From: an uncultured Bacteroidales bacterium
GTDB taxonomy: Bacteria; Bacteroidota; Bacteroidia; Bacteroidales; Bacteroidaceae
Reading direction: 5' to 3'
Assembly (NCBI GenBank): GCA_902760345.1
Contig: CACWFY010000021.1
Span: 1-55,235 of the forward strand
Length of the DNA stretch: 55,235 nucleotides
In this document: positions 17,346-25,406 of the stretch, one piece after another
How positions within the stretch are numbered: position 1 is the stretch's first letter
Layout of the letters: each line of letters begins with the position of its first letter
Made by a program: the position numbers and the translations under genes
The notes under the pieces: model-generated
Told to the model about the DNA's origin: nothing
The model's input: the letters and a program-made list of their open reading frames with translations, nothing else
Database searches by the model: none

Positions 17346-19314
17346 GAACATACTTATGGCATTGTGCCTGATGTGGGCCATGTCAATCAATGCACAGGTG
17401 GGCGACGCAGCCCGTCGTGTCCACGAAGCATTGCAGGCTTTCGTTTCCTCTGGTGAGTATAACGTCAGCAAGGGTCGTGTCGTCACTAATGACACCATTT
17501 CAGGTGGCAAGGCTACGGCTTACGACTTTAGCCAGGTGTTTGGGGTTGAGGGCACTAATGATGCCAGCATACTGTTTCAACACATGCAGGAGTTGGAGCA
17601 GACCCTGCGCAGCGAGGCCGTGCATGCCAGCGAAGTCATGATTCATGACGCCTGGCAGGGTGTTCCGCTGATCTCTGGCGTAGAATGGCTCTTGGGTAAT
17701 CCCAATGGTGTGGTCACAGGAGAATATGCCTTCGGCAACAAGCAGAACATCCGCCTGCTGACCTTCGACGAGTCTGACGGTCAGCGTTATGCCGTGCTGT
17801 TGGTGTGGGAACAGCAGATCAAGCAGGACCAGCAAATTGGAAACGTCTGGATGATGAACGGCACCATCTACGAGATTACGGCAAAGAAGTACGATAAGAT
17901 ACCATTCTTCCTACCATATACTGAAAAGCAGGAGATAATAAAGGCAACCATCAAATACGACACAGACCCTACATCTCCACAGGCCTACGACGAACTATTG
18001 GCCAAGGTCAAGCAGACCTGCCAGATTTATGATCGCGAGACATCGGGTGGCAAGACGGCTGCTGTCGTGGTACTCCACAAGATGTGCGATGCCTATCCCA
18101 ATAAACTGACCCGTGAGCAGTACAACACGCTCATCAGCATCCTCAGCCCTTATGCCGAGACTGCCTCAGGCCAGAAGCACAAGGAAATGTTCGGCTACAC
18201 CTGCTACACGCTCTACCAAAAGAGCGAGCATTATCAGGCGGAAGGCGGTGAGGTGAAGCGTCGACCAGCCATGATAACCTCTTCCACCATCTCTACGACG
18301 CAGCTGCGAAAGGTCGTTTCATACAACGGACTGATTACCAACGGTTCTGAAGACCTGCTACTGGTGGACTGCCAGATTAGCGGCACGGCCCCAGCCGATG
18401 CCGACAGCATTAGCGTTCATCGCAGCGTGTCCTCTTTCGAGGAGCTTGGAAAGTTTCCTGTCCGCAACGGACGTTTCTCTTTCACCTGCCGATTGCCGAA
18501 AGACGAGGTGTGCAGCCTGACCACAGAAAACCGCCATATCACGTATTTCTGGGCAGACGGCCAACCCATCAGCGCAGACTTGGTAAAGAGTACCGTCAAG
18601 AGTCAGAAAGCCTCTCAGCAGCGCAACAACTTCCTGAACGAAACGGAGACAGAACGGTTGCGCATGCTGAAGATAAAGGACCGTGCCGAACTGGATGCCG
18701 CCCTCGCCAGGCAGCGCGAACGCTATCGTCAGGTCATCTTCCAAGGCAACGACGACCTGCTGAAAGCCTACGCCATCTACAAGGCATATACCGAACTGAC
18801 TTACGACGAACTGAAGCCCTTTGTCAGCGACCAGTTCCGCTACTCTAACCATCTGCTGATGGCTCCCGTCAAGGAATATGTGGCAGGACTGGAGAAACGC
18901 CGTCCGGGGAAAAATTATGAAGACATGCTCGTTGCAGACACGCTGGGCAACCCTCACCAGCTGAAAGAGTACGTCGAACGCGGCTATGTCGTGCTGCACT
19001 TCTGGGAAAGCTGGAATCGCGACGAGTTCGACATCCTGCCCCAGCTGCGCGCCCTCTACGACCAGTATCATGCGAGAGGCCTGCAAATCCTCAGCCTTGT
19101 CACCGATGGAAACTATAAGCAGCGATGGACGGACCGGCTGAAAGAAGAGAAGTTGCCTTGGCCACAGCTGAGCACCAAAGCGGCCAAGAATCTATACGGC
19201 ATCCTCTCATGGCCCGAAACCGTTGTCATTAGTCCTGACGGCACCATCGTTGCAAGCCCCTCAACAATACAAGAATTAGAGGCAGAACTGGAAAAGATTT
19301 ATAGTACGAACTGA
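17335..19314 (+). CDS. Exported protein with a C-terminal thioredoxin-like domain lacking CxxC
   Basis: A 659-aa protein with a signal peptide (about 1-20, cleavage after INAQ). The middle (about 330-430) has beta strands like the DUF4369-type N-terminal domain of Bacteroidetes TlpA-family proteins. The C-terminal ~130 residues fold like TlpA thioredoxins: VVLHFWESWNRDEFDILPQL, LQILSLVTDG, and a cis-Pro loop SWPETVVISPDG. Where redox-active members have WCxPC, this one has WNRDE, so both cysteines are gone and a thiol-disulfide role is unlikely. It is the third gene of the ECF operon and may be its sensor or effector in the periplasm. Confidence 0.75.
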   Translation: MKNRNILMALCLMWAMSINAQVGDAARRVHEALQAFVSSGEYNVSKGRVVTNDTISGGKATAYDFSQVFGVEGTNDASILFQHMQELEQTLRSEAVHASEVMIHDAWQGVPLISGVEWLLGNPNGVVTGEYAFGNKQNIRLLTFDESDGQRYAVLLVWEQQIKQDQQIGNVWMMNGTIYEITAKKYDKIPFFLPYTEKQEIIKATIKYDTDPTSPQAYDELLAKVKQTCQIYDRETSGGKTAAVVVLHKMCDAYPNKLTREQYNTLISILSPYAETASGQKHKEMFGYTCYTLYQKSEHYQAEGGEVKRRPAMITSSTISTTQLRKVVSYNGLITNGSEDLLLVDCQISGTAPADADSISVHRSVSSFEELGKFPVRNGRFSFTCRLPKDEVCSLTTENRHITYFWADGQPISADLVKSTVKSQKASQQRNNFLNETETERLRMLKIKDRAELDAALARQRERYRQVIFQGNDDLLKAYAIYKAYTELTYDELKPFVSDQFRYSNHLLMAPVKEYVAGLEKRRPGKNYEDMLVADTLGNPHQLKEYVERGYVVLHFWESWNRDEFDILPQLRALYDQYHARGLQILSLVTDGNYKQRWTDRLKEEKLPWPQLSTKAAKNLYGILSWPETVVISPDGTIVASPSTIQELEAELEKIYSTN

Positions 19315-19329
19315 TTTTAATGCCTAATA

Positions 19330-19355
19330 AAGGGCTGACCTCACGGCCAGCCCTT
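19330..19355 (+). terminator. Hairpin after the ECF operon
   Basis: AAGGGCTG pairs with CAGCCCTT over a 10-nt loop, 16 nt after the stop of the thioredoxin-like gene. The T run is short, so it is a modest terminator. The remaining gap to 19588 holds only the esterase promoter. Confidence 0.65.
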
Positions 19356-19518
19356 ATTACAAACTAAACAAATACTTTATTTCAACTGTCTTATGTGGTT
19401 AAAGAATCATGGTGCAAAGGTACAGCATTTTTCCAGACCATGCAATACCAAGAATTAGGGATTTTTCATTATGTCATTCGTTAAATATATCGAAAGACGA
19501 GACATTTTATCGATTTCA

Positions 19519-19550
19519 TTTGGTAGTTATCAAGAATAGTTTATACCTTT
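19519..19550 (+). promoter_or_regulatory. Promoter of the carboxylesterase gene
   Basis: TTTG at 19519-19522 and TACCTTTA at 19543-19550 (one mismatch to TAnnTTTG) are 20 nt apart, giving a leader of about 30 nt before the ATG at 19589. Confidence 0.6.
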
Positions 19551-19588
19551 ACATCTCTTTGTATGTTGAGATAAAGATTATAACTAAC

Positions 19589-21124
19589 ATGAAGAAAACG
19601 ATCATTACAACATTGCTCGCCTTCATCGCACTGACAAGTTGGGCACAGCCATTATTGAAGACGCATGTTGAAACAGGTGATTTGGAGGGCACGCCCGACG
19701 GCACCGACCTCGCCGTGTATAAAGCCATTCCATACGCAGCGCCACCTGTGGGCGATTTGCGTTGGAAGGCACCACAGCCCGCCAGGCCTTGGAAGGGTGT
19801 GCTGAAGGCAGAGGATGTGGCCAAGTGGCCTCCACAGCCCGAAAAGAGTTACGTGAAGTACGACATGATGAGTGAGGACTGTCTGTATCTCAGTGTGACC
19901 ACGCCAGCCAAGAGCGTCAATGATGCCCTGCCTGTGATGGTATTCATTCACGGAGGCGGTTTCCAGACGGAGCATTATGGTGGCGATCTGTGGCAGAGCC
20001 TGGCTCGTAAAGGCGTCGTCGCTGTCTCCATCGAGTATCGTGCTGGCTCGTTAGGCTTTATGGCACATGCTGATCTGGCCAAGGAGTCGCCCGAAGGACA
20101 CTCGGGCAACTATGGTCTTCTCGATCAGATCTTTGCTTTGCAATGGGTACAGCGCAACATCAAGAACTTCGGTGGCGACCCAAAGAAGGTGACCATCTTT
20201 GGAGAGTCTGCTGGTGCCATGAGTTGTCATATTCTCTGTGCATCGCCCTTGGCCAAGGGGTTGTTCCGTGCCTGCATTAGTCAGAGCGGAGGCTTTATTT
20301 CGCCCACGAATGTAATCAATCAGGAACTAGCTCAGATGGTTGGTCAGATGTTTATGAGTCAGTTGAAGAAGAACTCCATCGCTGAGATGCGTCAGATGGA
20401 TGCCAAGGAACTGACGGGTAATGGTGTGAACTTTCCTGCCTGTACGCCCATCGTCGATGGCTACGTGATACCAGAACCTATCTACGACCTCTATCAGAAG
20501 GGCAACTACAACGACGTGCCTGTGCTGATTATGCACAATAGCGATGAGGGTGCTGTGGATTTCGACAAGGTGAGCGTCGAGGACTACAATCGTCAGTTTA
20601 GTCAGTTGCCTGGTCAATGGGCTGACAGTGCAAAGGCGCTCTATCCTAGTACTACCGAGGAGGAACGCCTGTTCAGTATGCGTGACTTCGTACGTGACGT
20701 GGGTTTCGGTTGGCCGTCTTATGCTTGGGCTACTCTGCAGAAACAGACGGGTAAGAGTCCAGTCTATATGGCTTATCTGGCTCAGAAGTCGGACACTACC
20801 GTCTATGCCAAGGGCAATCGTCGTGGTGCCGCCCATGCTGATGATATGATGTATCTGAAAGGTGCCTTCGACAATCAGGCTGTGAAGTATCCACAGGAGA
20901 AGAAGGTTGGCGGCCTGATGCAGCAGTACTGGGTAAACTTCGCCAAGACGATGAATCCCAACGGAAAAGACCTGCCAAGTTGGCCTGAATTCGAGGAAGA
21001 CAGGCCTACCGTGATGCAGTTTAACAATGGCGCCTCACTCGTCAAGACACCCAATCAGGAACGCATTAAACTCATCGACAGATTCATGAAATACGTTCGT
21101 TCACTCAGAACTTCGAGCAACTAA
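19589..21124 (+). CDS. Secreted type-B carboxylesterase
   Basis: A 511-aa alpha/beta hydrolase with a signal peptide (MKKTIITTLLAFIALTSWAQ). The oxyanion-hole motif HGGGF is near residue 125 and the nucleophile elbow is FGESAGAMS near residue 207. The acid residue probably lies near SDEGAVDF, and the base His is in GAAHADDMMYL near residue 412. It resembles the carboxylesterase type B family acting on aryl, acyl-sugar or similar esters; the substrate is unknown. The frame opens at 19409, but the ATG at 19589 gives the signal peptide and fits the promoter. It sits alone, convergent with ndk. Confidence 0.9.
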   Translation: MKKTIITTLLAFIALTSWAQPLLKTHVETGDLEGTPDGTDLAVYKAIPYAAPPVGDLRWKAPQPARPWKGVLKAEDVAKWPPQPEKSYVKYDMMSEDCLYLSVTTPAKSVNDALPVMVFIHGGGFQTEHYGGDLWQSLARKGVVAVSIEYRAGSLGFMAHADLAKESPEGHSGNYGLLDQIFALQWVQRNIKNFGGDPKKVTIFGESAGAMSCHILCASPLAKGLFRACISQSGGFISPTNVINQELAQMVGQMFMSQLKKNSIAEMRQMDAKELTGNGVNFPACTPIVDGYVIPEPIYDLYQKGNYNDVPVLIMHNSDEGAVDFDKVSVEDYNRQFSQLPGQWADSAKALYPSTTEEERLFSMRDFVRDVGFGWPSYAWATLQKQTGKSPVYMAYLAQKSDTTVYAKGNRRGAAHADDMMYLKGAFDNQAVKYPQEKKVGGLMQQYWVNFAKTMNPNGKDLPSWPEFEEDRPTVMQFNNGASLVKTPNQERIKLIDRFMKYVRSLRTSSN

Positions 21125-21136
21125 AAATAAAAGACA

Positions 21137-21604
21137 TCAGGACTTGCACTCGCCTGCGCCATAGACGTAGGCGAAGGCACCGCTCTCGTAGTCGAAGATC
21201 TCGTCGTCGCGGAAGAAGCGGCACAGTTCGATAGCGGCATTCTCGACAGAGTCGGAGGCATGGACAATGTTTTGCTGGTTGCTCATAGAGAGGTCGCCTC
21301 GAATGGTACCAGGAGCAGCTTCACGGCCATTGGTGACGCCACACATCTGGCGCACGACCTTCACGGCTTCTACACCACTCAAGGCGAGAGCGACCACTGG
21401 TGAGGCCTGCATGGAGGCAGCCAACGAGGGGAAGAATGGTTTGTCGGCCAGATGGGCATAGTGCTCACGCAGGATGTCGTCACTCAGCTGCATCATCTTC
21501 ATACCAGAGACACGCAGACCACGGCGCTCGAAGCGGCCAATCACCTCGCCCATCAGCTGACGCTGTACGCAGCTGGGCTTCAAAAGTACTAATGTTGTTT
21601 CCAT
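21137..21604 (-). CDS. ndk: Nucleoside diphosphate kinase
   Basis: A 155-aa enzyme that transfers the gamma phosphate between nucleoside triphosphates and diphosphates through a phospho-histidine. The active His is in QQNIVHASDS near residue 116; the N-terminal TLVLLKPSCVQR and the PGTIRGDL loop are typical. The ATG at 21604 (METTLVLLKP) is chosen over the TTG two codons upstream. It has its own promoter box. Confidence 0.95.
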   Translation of the reverse strand: METTLVLLKPSCVQRQLMGEVIGRFERRGLRVSGMKMMQLSDDILREHYAHLADKPFFPSLAASMQASPVVALALSGVEAVKVVRQMCGVTNGREAAPGTIRGDLSMSNQQNIVHASDSVENAAIELCRFFRDDEIFDYESGAFAYVYGAGECKS

Positions 21605-21653
21605 GATCAATGGGTTTTAGGAATTGTTATATAGTTTTCTGTTTCTTGTGGGA

Positions 21654-21661
21654 CAAAGATA
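21654..21661 (-). promoter_or_regulatory. -7 promoter box of ndk
   Basis: Minus-strand TATCTTTG, a perfect TAnnTTTG, about 50 nt before the ndk ATG. Confidence 0.6.
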
Positions 21662-21703
21662 CGAATAATTTCTGAAAGTGCCAAACGAACATGGAAAAAA
21701 GTG

Positions 21704-22930
21704 TCAGCTGAGGCGGCGCTCGAGGAAGAAGGCCTTGGTGGCCAGGAAGAAGAGGGCAGTGCCGATGGCGTTGACGAGGACTACCGTCCAGAAGGTTGCT
21801 GCGTAGCCCAGCACCTCGGCGATGATGCCTCCTAAGAGGATGCCAAGTCCCATACCGACATCCCACGAGATGAGAATGGTGGAGTTGGCGGTGCCTCGCT
21901 GGCTGTTGTCAGACACGCTGATGGTCATGTTCTGGAACGCTGGCCACATGTGGCCGTTGCCCAGGCCAATGAGCAATGCCGAGCCGTAGTAGCCAATTAG
22001 AATTGAGAATTGAGAATTGAAAATTGAGAATTGATTCAGCGTGGGCATTAGAATAAATAGGGTATAGCCGATGAGTGAGATGACGATACCCTCAGCGGCA
22101 TTCTGCGTGAGGCGCCCCTTGCGGAGTGCCTTGCCACCTTGTATGCGGCTGGCCATCAGTCCTACGGCGCAGAGCATGAAGTAGGTGCCTGTACCTGCCG
22201 TCATGCCCAGCTGTTCCTTGCCGTAGATGGCGAGATAGTTGCTGAGCACGCCAAAGCAGAAGCCAAAGGCCACCATGTTGACGCCCAGCAGCCAGCCACG
22301 CACGAGGAAAAAGCGGTCGAGCGACAGCTTGTTTTTCTTTTTGATGATTTGTTTCTCTGTCGGCTTGATTGTGGCGTCGACCAGCCATCCGGCACAAGCC
22401 ACAGCCAGCGCTATCCAGAACAACAGTTCGAAACTCGATGTCAGGCGGTAGACAAAGATGCCGATGGTGGGGGCAATGGCCATAGCGAGATTGTTGCTCA
22501 GTCCGTAGTAGCCGATGCCCTCAGTGCGTCGCGACGAGGGCAACACGTCGATGGCTACCGTTGAGTTGGCTACCGTCAGCGCGCCAAAGGGTCCGCCGTG
22601 CAGCGTTCTGACGATGGTAAACAGCAGGAGTGTGGAAGCGGCCAGGTAGCCCGCAAAGAAGATGGCAAACGCCGAGAAGCACACCATGAGCACCGTCTTG
22701 CGAGGAAAGGAGTCGACGACGTAGCCACTGAACGGACGAAAGAGTAGGGCGGTGATGGTGTAGCCCGACAGCACGAGACCTATCATGTCCTTCGTGGCGC
22801 CAAACGTCTCGCTGAGGTAGAGTGGCAACAGCGGCGTGAGCACATAAAAGGCAAAGAACAGCGCGAAATTCGCTGCCATCACCTTGCAGTAGTTTTTGTT
22901 CCAAAGCCGTTCTTCTCGCTGGGTCGTCAT
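21704..22930 (-). CDS. MFS transporter (drug/metabolite efflux-like)
   Basis: A 408-aa major facilitator with about 12 hydrophobic spans. The loop 2-3 motif is GYVVDSFPRKTVLM, a variant of the MFS signature, and the fifth span has GYYGLSNNLAMAIAPTIG, an antiporter-like motif C region. Substrate is unknown. It is transcribed away from the NRPS operon with 131 bp between the two starts, so export of the peptide product is possible but unproven. Near residues 299-311 it contains NQFSIFNSQFSI, encoded by a 7-bp repeat array and probably extending the loop between two spans. Confidence 0.85.
   Translation of the reverse strand: MTTQREERLWNKNYCKVMAANFALFFAFYVLTPLLPLYLSETFGATKDMIGLVLSGYTITALLFRPFSGYVVDSFPRKTVLMVCFSAFAIFFAGYLAASTLLLFTIVRTLHGGPFGALTVANSTVAIDVLPSSRRTEGIGYYGLSNNLAMAIAPTIGIFVYRLTSSFELLFWIALAVACAGWLVDATIKPTEKQIIKKKNKLSLDRFFLVRGWLLGVNMVAFGFCFGVLSNYLAIYGKEQLGMTAGTGTYFMLCAVGLMASRIQGGKALRKGRLTQNAAEGIVISLIGYTLFILMPTLNQFSIFNSQFSILIGYYGSALLIGLGNGHMWPAFQNMTISVSDNSQRGTANSTILISWDVGMGLGILLGGIIAEVLGYAATFWTVVLVNAIGTALFFLATKAFFLERRLS
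21995..22035. repeat. 7-bp tandem repeat (AATTGAG) inside the MFS gene
   Basis: One 6-nt partial and five 7-mers (AATTGAG x2, AATTGAA, AATTGAG, AATTGAT) in direct tandem. In the gene they encode an insertion rich in N, S, F and I between two membrane spans. Confidence 0.9.
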
Positions 22931-22965
22931 GTGATTGCAAATATGTTTTTTCGTGGAGTTGCCTG

Positions 22966-22973
22966 CAAAGTTA
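22966..22973 (-). promoter_or_regulatory. -7 promoter box of the MFS gene
   Basis: Minus-strand TAACTTTG, a perfect TAnnTTTG, 35 nt before the MFS ATG. It is back to back with the NRPS operon promoter, 44 bp away. Confidence 0.65.
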
Positions 22974-22991
22974 CATTTTTTTATGGGTAGT

Positions 22992-23025
22992 TTTGCTTAA
23001 GAAATGATTTTTTTTGCTAACTTTG
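22992..23025 (+). promoter_or_regulatory. Promoter of the phosphatase-STAS-NRPS operon
   Basis: TTTG at 22992-22995 and TAACTTTG at 23018-23025, separated by 22 nt (slightly longer than the usual 19-21). The -7 box lies 36 nt before the GTG at 23062. No terminator or second clear promoter was seen before 37612. Confidence 0.7.
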
Positions 23026-23061
23026 TCCTCAAAATAACGAAAACTCACAAATATTACTCAT

Positions 23062-24819
23062 GTGAAAAAGCCAAACATGTGGGATAGGGTGAAAAAACTG
23101 TTCAAGACAAATCTCTCGCTGAAAGTCATCATTGTAGCAGCCTTGCTGCTGGAACTGACAACGGGAGTGATGTACTATTCGGCTCAGAACATCATCCAGC
23201 AAATGATGGAACGAATGATCAACAGGGAAATGGCCTCGGTCTATCACCGCATTTGCAACCAGCTCTTAAAGGAGGAAGTGGCTATCAACAATCTTGCATG
23301 GATGGTGGGCGACGAACTGGAAAAGCCAGAGTGGGTGGACGACGTGATACGCAAATATGTCGAGAACAACCACGATGCGTTGGGGTGTGGTGTGGCTTTT
23401 GTGCCCAACTACTACGCTCAGAAGGGTTACTGGTATGAGCCGTATGCCCGTCGCCAGGCCGACGGCACGATTAAGATGCTGCAGGTAGGATCGCCCCAGC
23501 ATGACTATACGCAATCAGAGTTTTACCAGGAGACAATGGCCAAGGGTACCGGATACTGGAGTACGCTCTATCTGGATGCCGACGGTGCGAAGACTGTCGT
23601 GACCTCCTATGGCACGCCCGTGAAAGACGACAAAGGGAAGGTCGTGGCTGTGGTGTGTGCCGACTATACGCGAGACTGGCTTGACAAGGTGTTGAACGTA
23701 GGAAAGGCCTATGAGTCTATGCAGCGTTTCCTGACAACTGGCAACTACAACCTGTTGGCGGGTGATGACTGCACATTGTTTAAGGAGGCCGTCGCCGAGA
23801 TGAAAGCTTCCGGCAATGAGGAAGGATACATCAAGCTGAAGAGCGAGGACGGCACGAAGAGGCACCTGTTCTTTCACCCTGTGGGTGGAGATACTGACTG
23901 GGTACTCGTGAATATCGTAGACGACAGCGAGGTGTTTGGTACACTTCGGCATGTGCGACAGTTCCTTTTGTTGCCAGTGATGGCCGGTCTGCTGCTGATA
24001 GGTTTCATCATTTATCGCAGCAAGCGTAATCTGGAGCGTCTGCGTCAGTTGAATGCCGAGAAGGAGCGCATAGACAGCGAACTGCGTGTGGCCAATAGGA
24101 TACAGCAAAGCATGCTGCCCAAAGAAGAGATGAGAGATGAGGGGTTAGCGGTGAGAGGTTTCTTGAAGCCAGCCCGTGAGGTGGGTGGTGACCTCTATGA
24201 CTACTTTGTCCGCGATAATCAGTTGTTTTTCTGTATTGGTGATGTCAGTGGCAAGGGTACGCCTGCGGCGCTACTGATGGCTGTCACCCACGCGTTGTTC
24301 CGTTCAACCTCTGCCCACGAGCACAATCCTGCTCATATCATGCAGCGTATCAATGAGACTGCCTGTCAGGACAACGAGTCGAACATGTTTGTCACCTTGT
24401 TCATCGGCGTGCTCGACCTGCCAACGGGCCATCTAAGCTATTGTGATGCAGGGCATGATGCACCAGTCATCATGGAGAATGGACGATGGAGAATGGAGAA
24501 TTGTAATCCGAACCTTCCCGTGGGAGTCTTCGACGACTATACATATTCTTTGCAAGAGACACAGATAGCACCAGACAGCACCATCTTCCTCTATACTGAC
24601 GGGCTGACGGAAGCAATGAATAGTGAGCACCAGCAGTTTGGCTTGGAGTGTGTCAAGACGGTGTTAGCAGAATGTGACGGCTTGCAGCCTAAGAAGATTC
24701 TAGCGGCCGTCACGGATGCTGTCCGCGGATTTGTGAACGGTACTGAGCAGAGCGACGACCTGACGATGCTGGCTATCCATTATAAACCTGAAAATATCAA
24801 GAACAACAAATCGAAATAA
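23062..24819 (+). CDS. Membrane-bound SpoIIE/PP2C-type serine phosphatase with Cache-like sensor
   Basis: A 585-aa regulator. A transmembrane helix (about 17-37) leads into an extracytoplasmic domain (about 40-300) with Cache-like features (GYWYEPYAR, GYWSTLYLDADGAKTVVTSYGTPV, VVAVVCADYT), then a second helix (about 303-325), a short linker helix and a PP2C domain (about 355-580). Metal-binding residues are in GGDLYDYF near 374, GDVSGKGTPAALLM near 392 and SDDLTMLAI near 563. SpoIIE/RsbU-type enzymes dephosphorylate STAS anti-sigma antagonists, and a STAS gene follows after 2 nt. The start is GTG 23062 or ATG 23077. Two short 7-bp repeat tracts lie in the cytoplasmic part. Confidence 0.92.
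   Translation: MKKPNMWDRVKKLFKTNLSLKVIIVAALLLELTTGVMYYSAQNIIQQMMERMINREMASVYHRICNQLLKEEVAINNLAWMVGDELEKPEWVDDVIRKYVENNHDALGCGVAFVPNYYAQKGYWYEPYARRQADGTIKMLQVGSPQHDYTQSEFYQETMAKGTGYWSTLYLDADGAKTVVTSYGTPVKDDKGKVVAVVCADYTRDWLDKVLNVGKAYESMQRFLTTGNYNLLAGDDCTLFKEAVAEMKASGNEEGYIKLKSEDGTKRHLFFHPVGGDTDWVLVNIVDDSEVFGTLRHVRQFLLLPVMAGLLLIGFIIYRSKRNLERLRQLNAEKERIDSELRVANRIQQSMLPKEEMRDEGLAVRGFLKPAREVGGDLYDYFVRDNQLFFCIGDVSGKGTPAALLMAVTHALFRSTSAHEHNPAHIMQRINETACQDNESNMFVTLFIGVLDLPTGHLSYCDAGHDAPVIMENGRWRMENCNPNLPVGVFDDYTYSLQETQIAPDSTIFLYTDGLTEAMNSEHQQFGLECVKTVLAECDGLQPKKILAAVTDAVRGFVNGTEQSDDLTMLAIHYKPENIKNNKSK
24128..24162. repeat. Degenerate 7-bp tract in the phosphatase linker
   Basis: Five consecutive 7-nt blocks start with two exact AGATGAG units and then decay (GGGTTAG, CGGTGAG, AGGTTTC). 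They encode EEMRDEGLAVRGF at the entry to the PP2C domain. Confidence 0.55.
24472..24502. repeat. 7-bp tandem repeat (ATGGAGA) inside the phosphatase gene
   Basis: ATGGAGA, ATGGACG, ATGGAGA, ATGGAGA, then ATT: four 7-mers in direct tandem, encoding MENGRWRMEN in a loop of the PP2C domain. Confidence 0.85.
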
Positions 24820-24821
24820 TT

Positions 24822-25124
24822 ATGAACACAACCATTGAAGAAATTGACGGCAAGTATGTCGCTACGTTAGAGGGAGAGATGGACACACCATCAGCCGTAC
24901 AGGCAGAAGAGGTGTTGAAAGCACTCTATGATACTGGCGGCAAGGACGTCATCATCAACTGTAAGGGGCTGGTGTATATTGCATCGAGTGGCCTGCGCAT
25001 TCTGCTTGGCATAGTGAAGGGAGCGAAAGCCAGTGGTTGTAGGGTGATCTTGCGCGACGTGAACGACGACATCAAGAACGTCTTCAGGCTCACGGGATTC
25101 ATCAACATCTTTGAATTCGAATAG
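24822..25124 (+). CDS. STAS-domain anti-sigma factor antagonist-like protein
   Basis: A 100-aa single STAS domain of the SpoIIAA/RsbV type. The phosphorylatable serine lies in VYIASSGLRILLGI near residue 55, after the strand DVIINCKG. In known partner switches the unphosphorylated form binds the anti-sigma kinase and frees its target; a PP2C enzyme resets it. The upstream phosphatase gene ends 2 nt before this start and the downstream gene looks like part of an anti-sigma kinase, so the three form a plausible switch. The target here is unknown. Confidence 0.92.
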   Translation: MNTTIEEIDGKYVATLEGEMDTPSAVQAEEVLKALYDTGGKDVIINCKGLVYIASSGLRILLGIVKGAKASGCRVILRDVNDDIKNVFRLTGFINIFEFE

Positions 25125-25133
25125 ACAAGACTC

Positions 25134-25394
25134 ATGGTTGAGGAGAGAAACAGCTACCTGGTGTCAAAGGCGCTGAAGACTTTTATGATGGGCGTGTGTA
25201 TCTTTGGCTTCAACAGCATCGTGATGCATACGCTGGACGACGACGGCCGTCCCTTCAATCCGATACTCAAAGAGACGCCGCAAGGCTTTGAGCACCTGGG
25301 GTTGAAACTGGTCAGCGGCAGCAGTTTGACGATTGACTATAAATACATGTACGACCAGAATATGGTCTTTATGACCTTCAAACGTAACTCATAA
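25134..25394 (+). CDS. Small protein resembling the C-terminal half of an RsbW/SpoIIAB-type ATPase
   Basis: An 86-aa protein. DDDGRPFNPI (residues 36-45) matches the G1 box region of anti-sigma serine kinases (DDG.PFDP), HLGLKLV near residue 54 resembles the G2 segment (GLGI.LV), and the final strand VFMTFKR matches their C-terminal end. The N-terminal helices with the N box that binds Mg-ATP are not present: only about 35 residues precede G1 and they contain no clear E..NN. It is therefore either a truncated kinase or a short binding-only version. It lies 9 nt after the STAS gene and 12 nt before the first NRPS gene, firmly inside the operon. The family link is my reading of short motifs. 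Confidence 0.6.
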   Translation: MVEERNSYLVSKALKTFMMGVCIFGFNSIVMHTLDDDGRPFNPILKETPQGFEHLGLKLVSGSSLTIDYKYMYDQNMVFMTFKRNS

Positions 25395-25406
25395 CACAGC
25401 ATCCAT

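Noticed and set aside
19409-19588. N-terminal extension of the carboxylesterase
   Set aside because: It would bury the signal peptide and run through the promoter; ATG 19589 is the better start.
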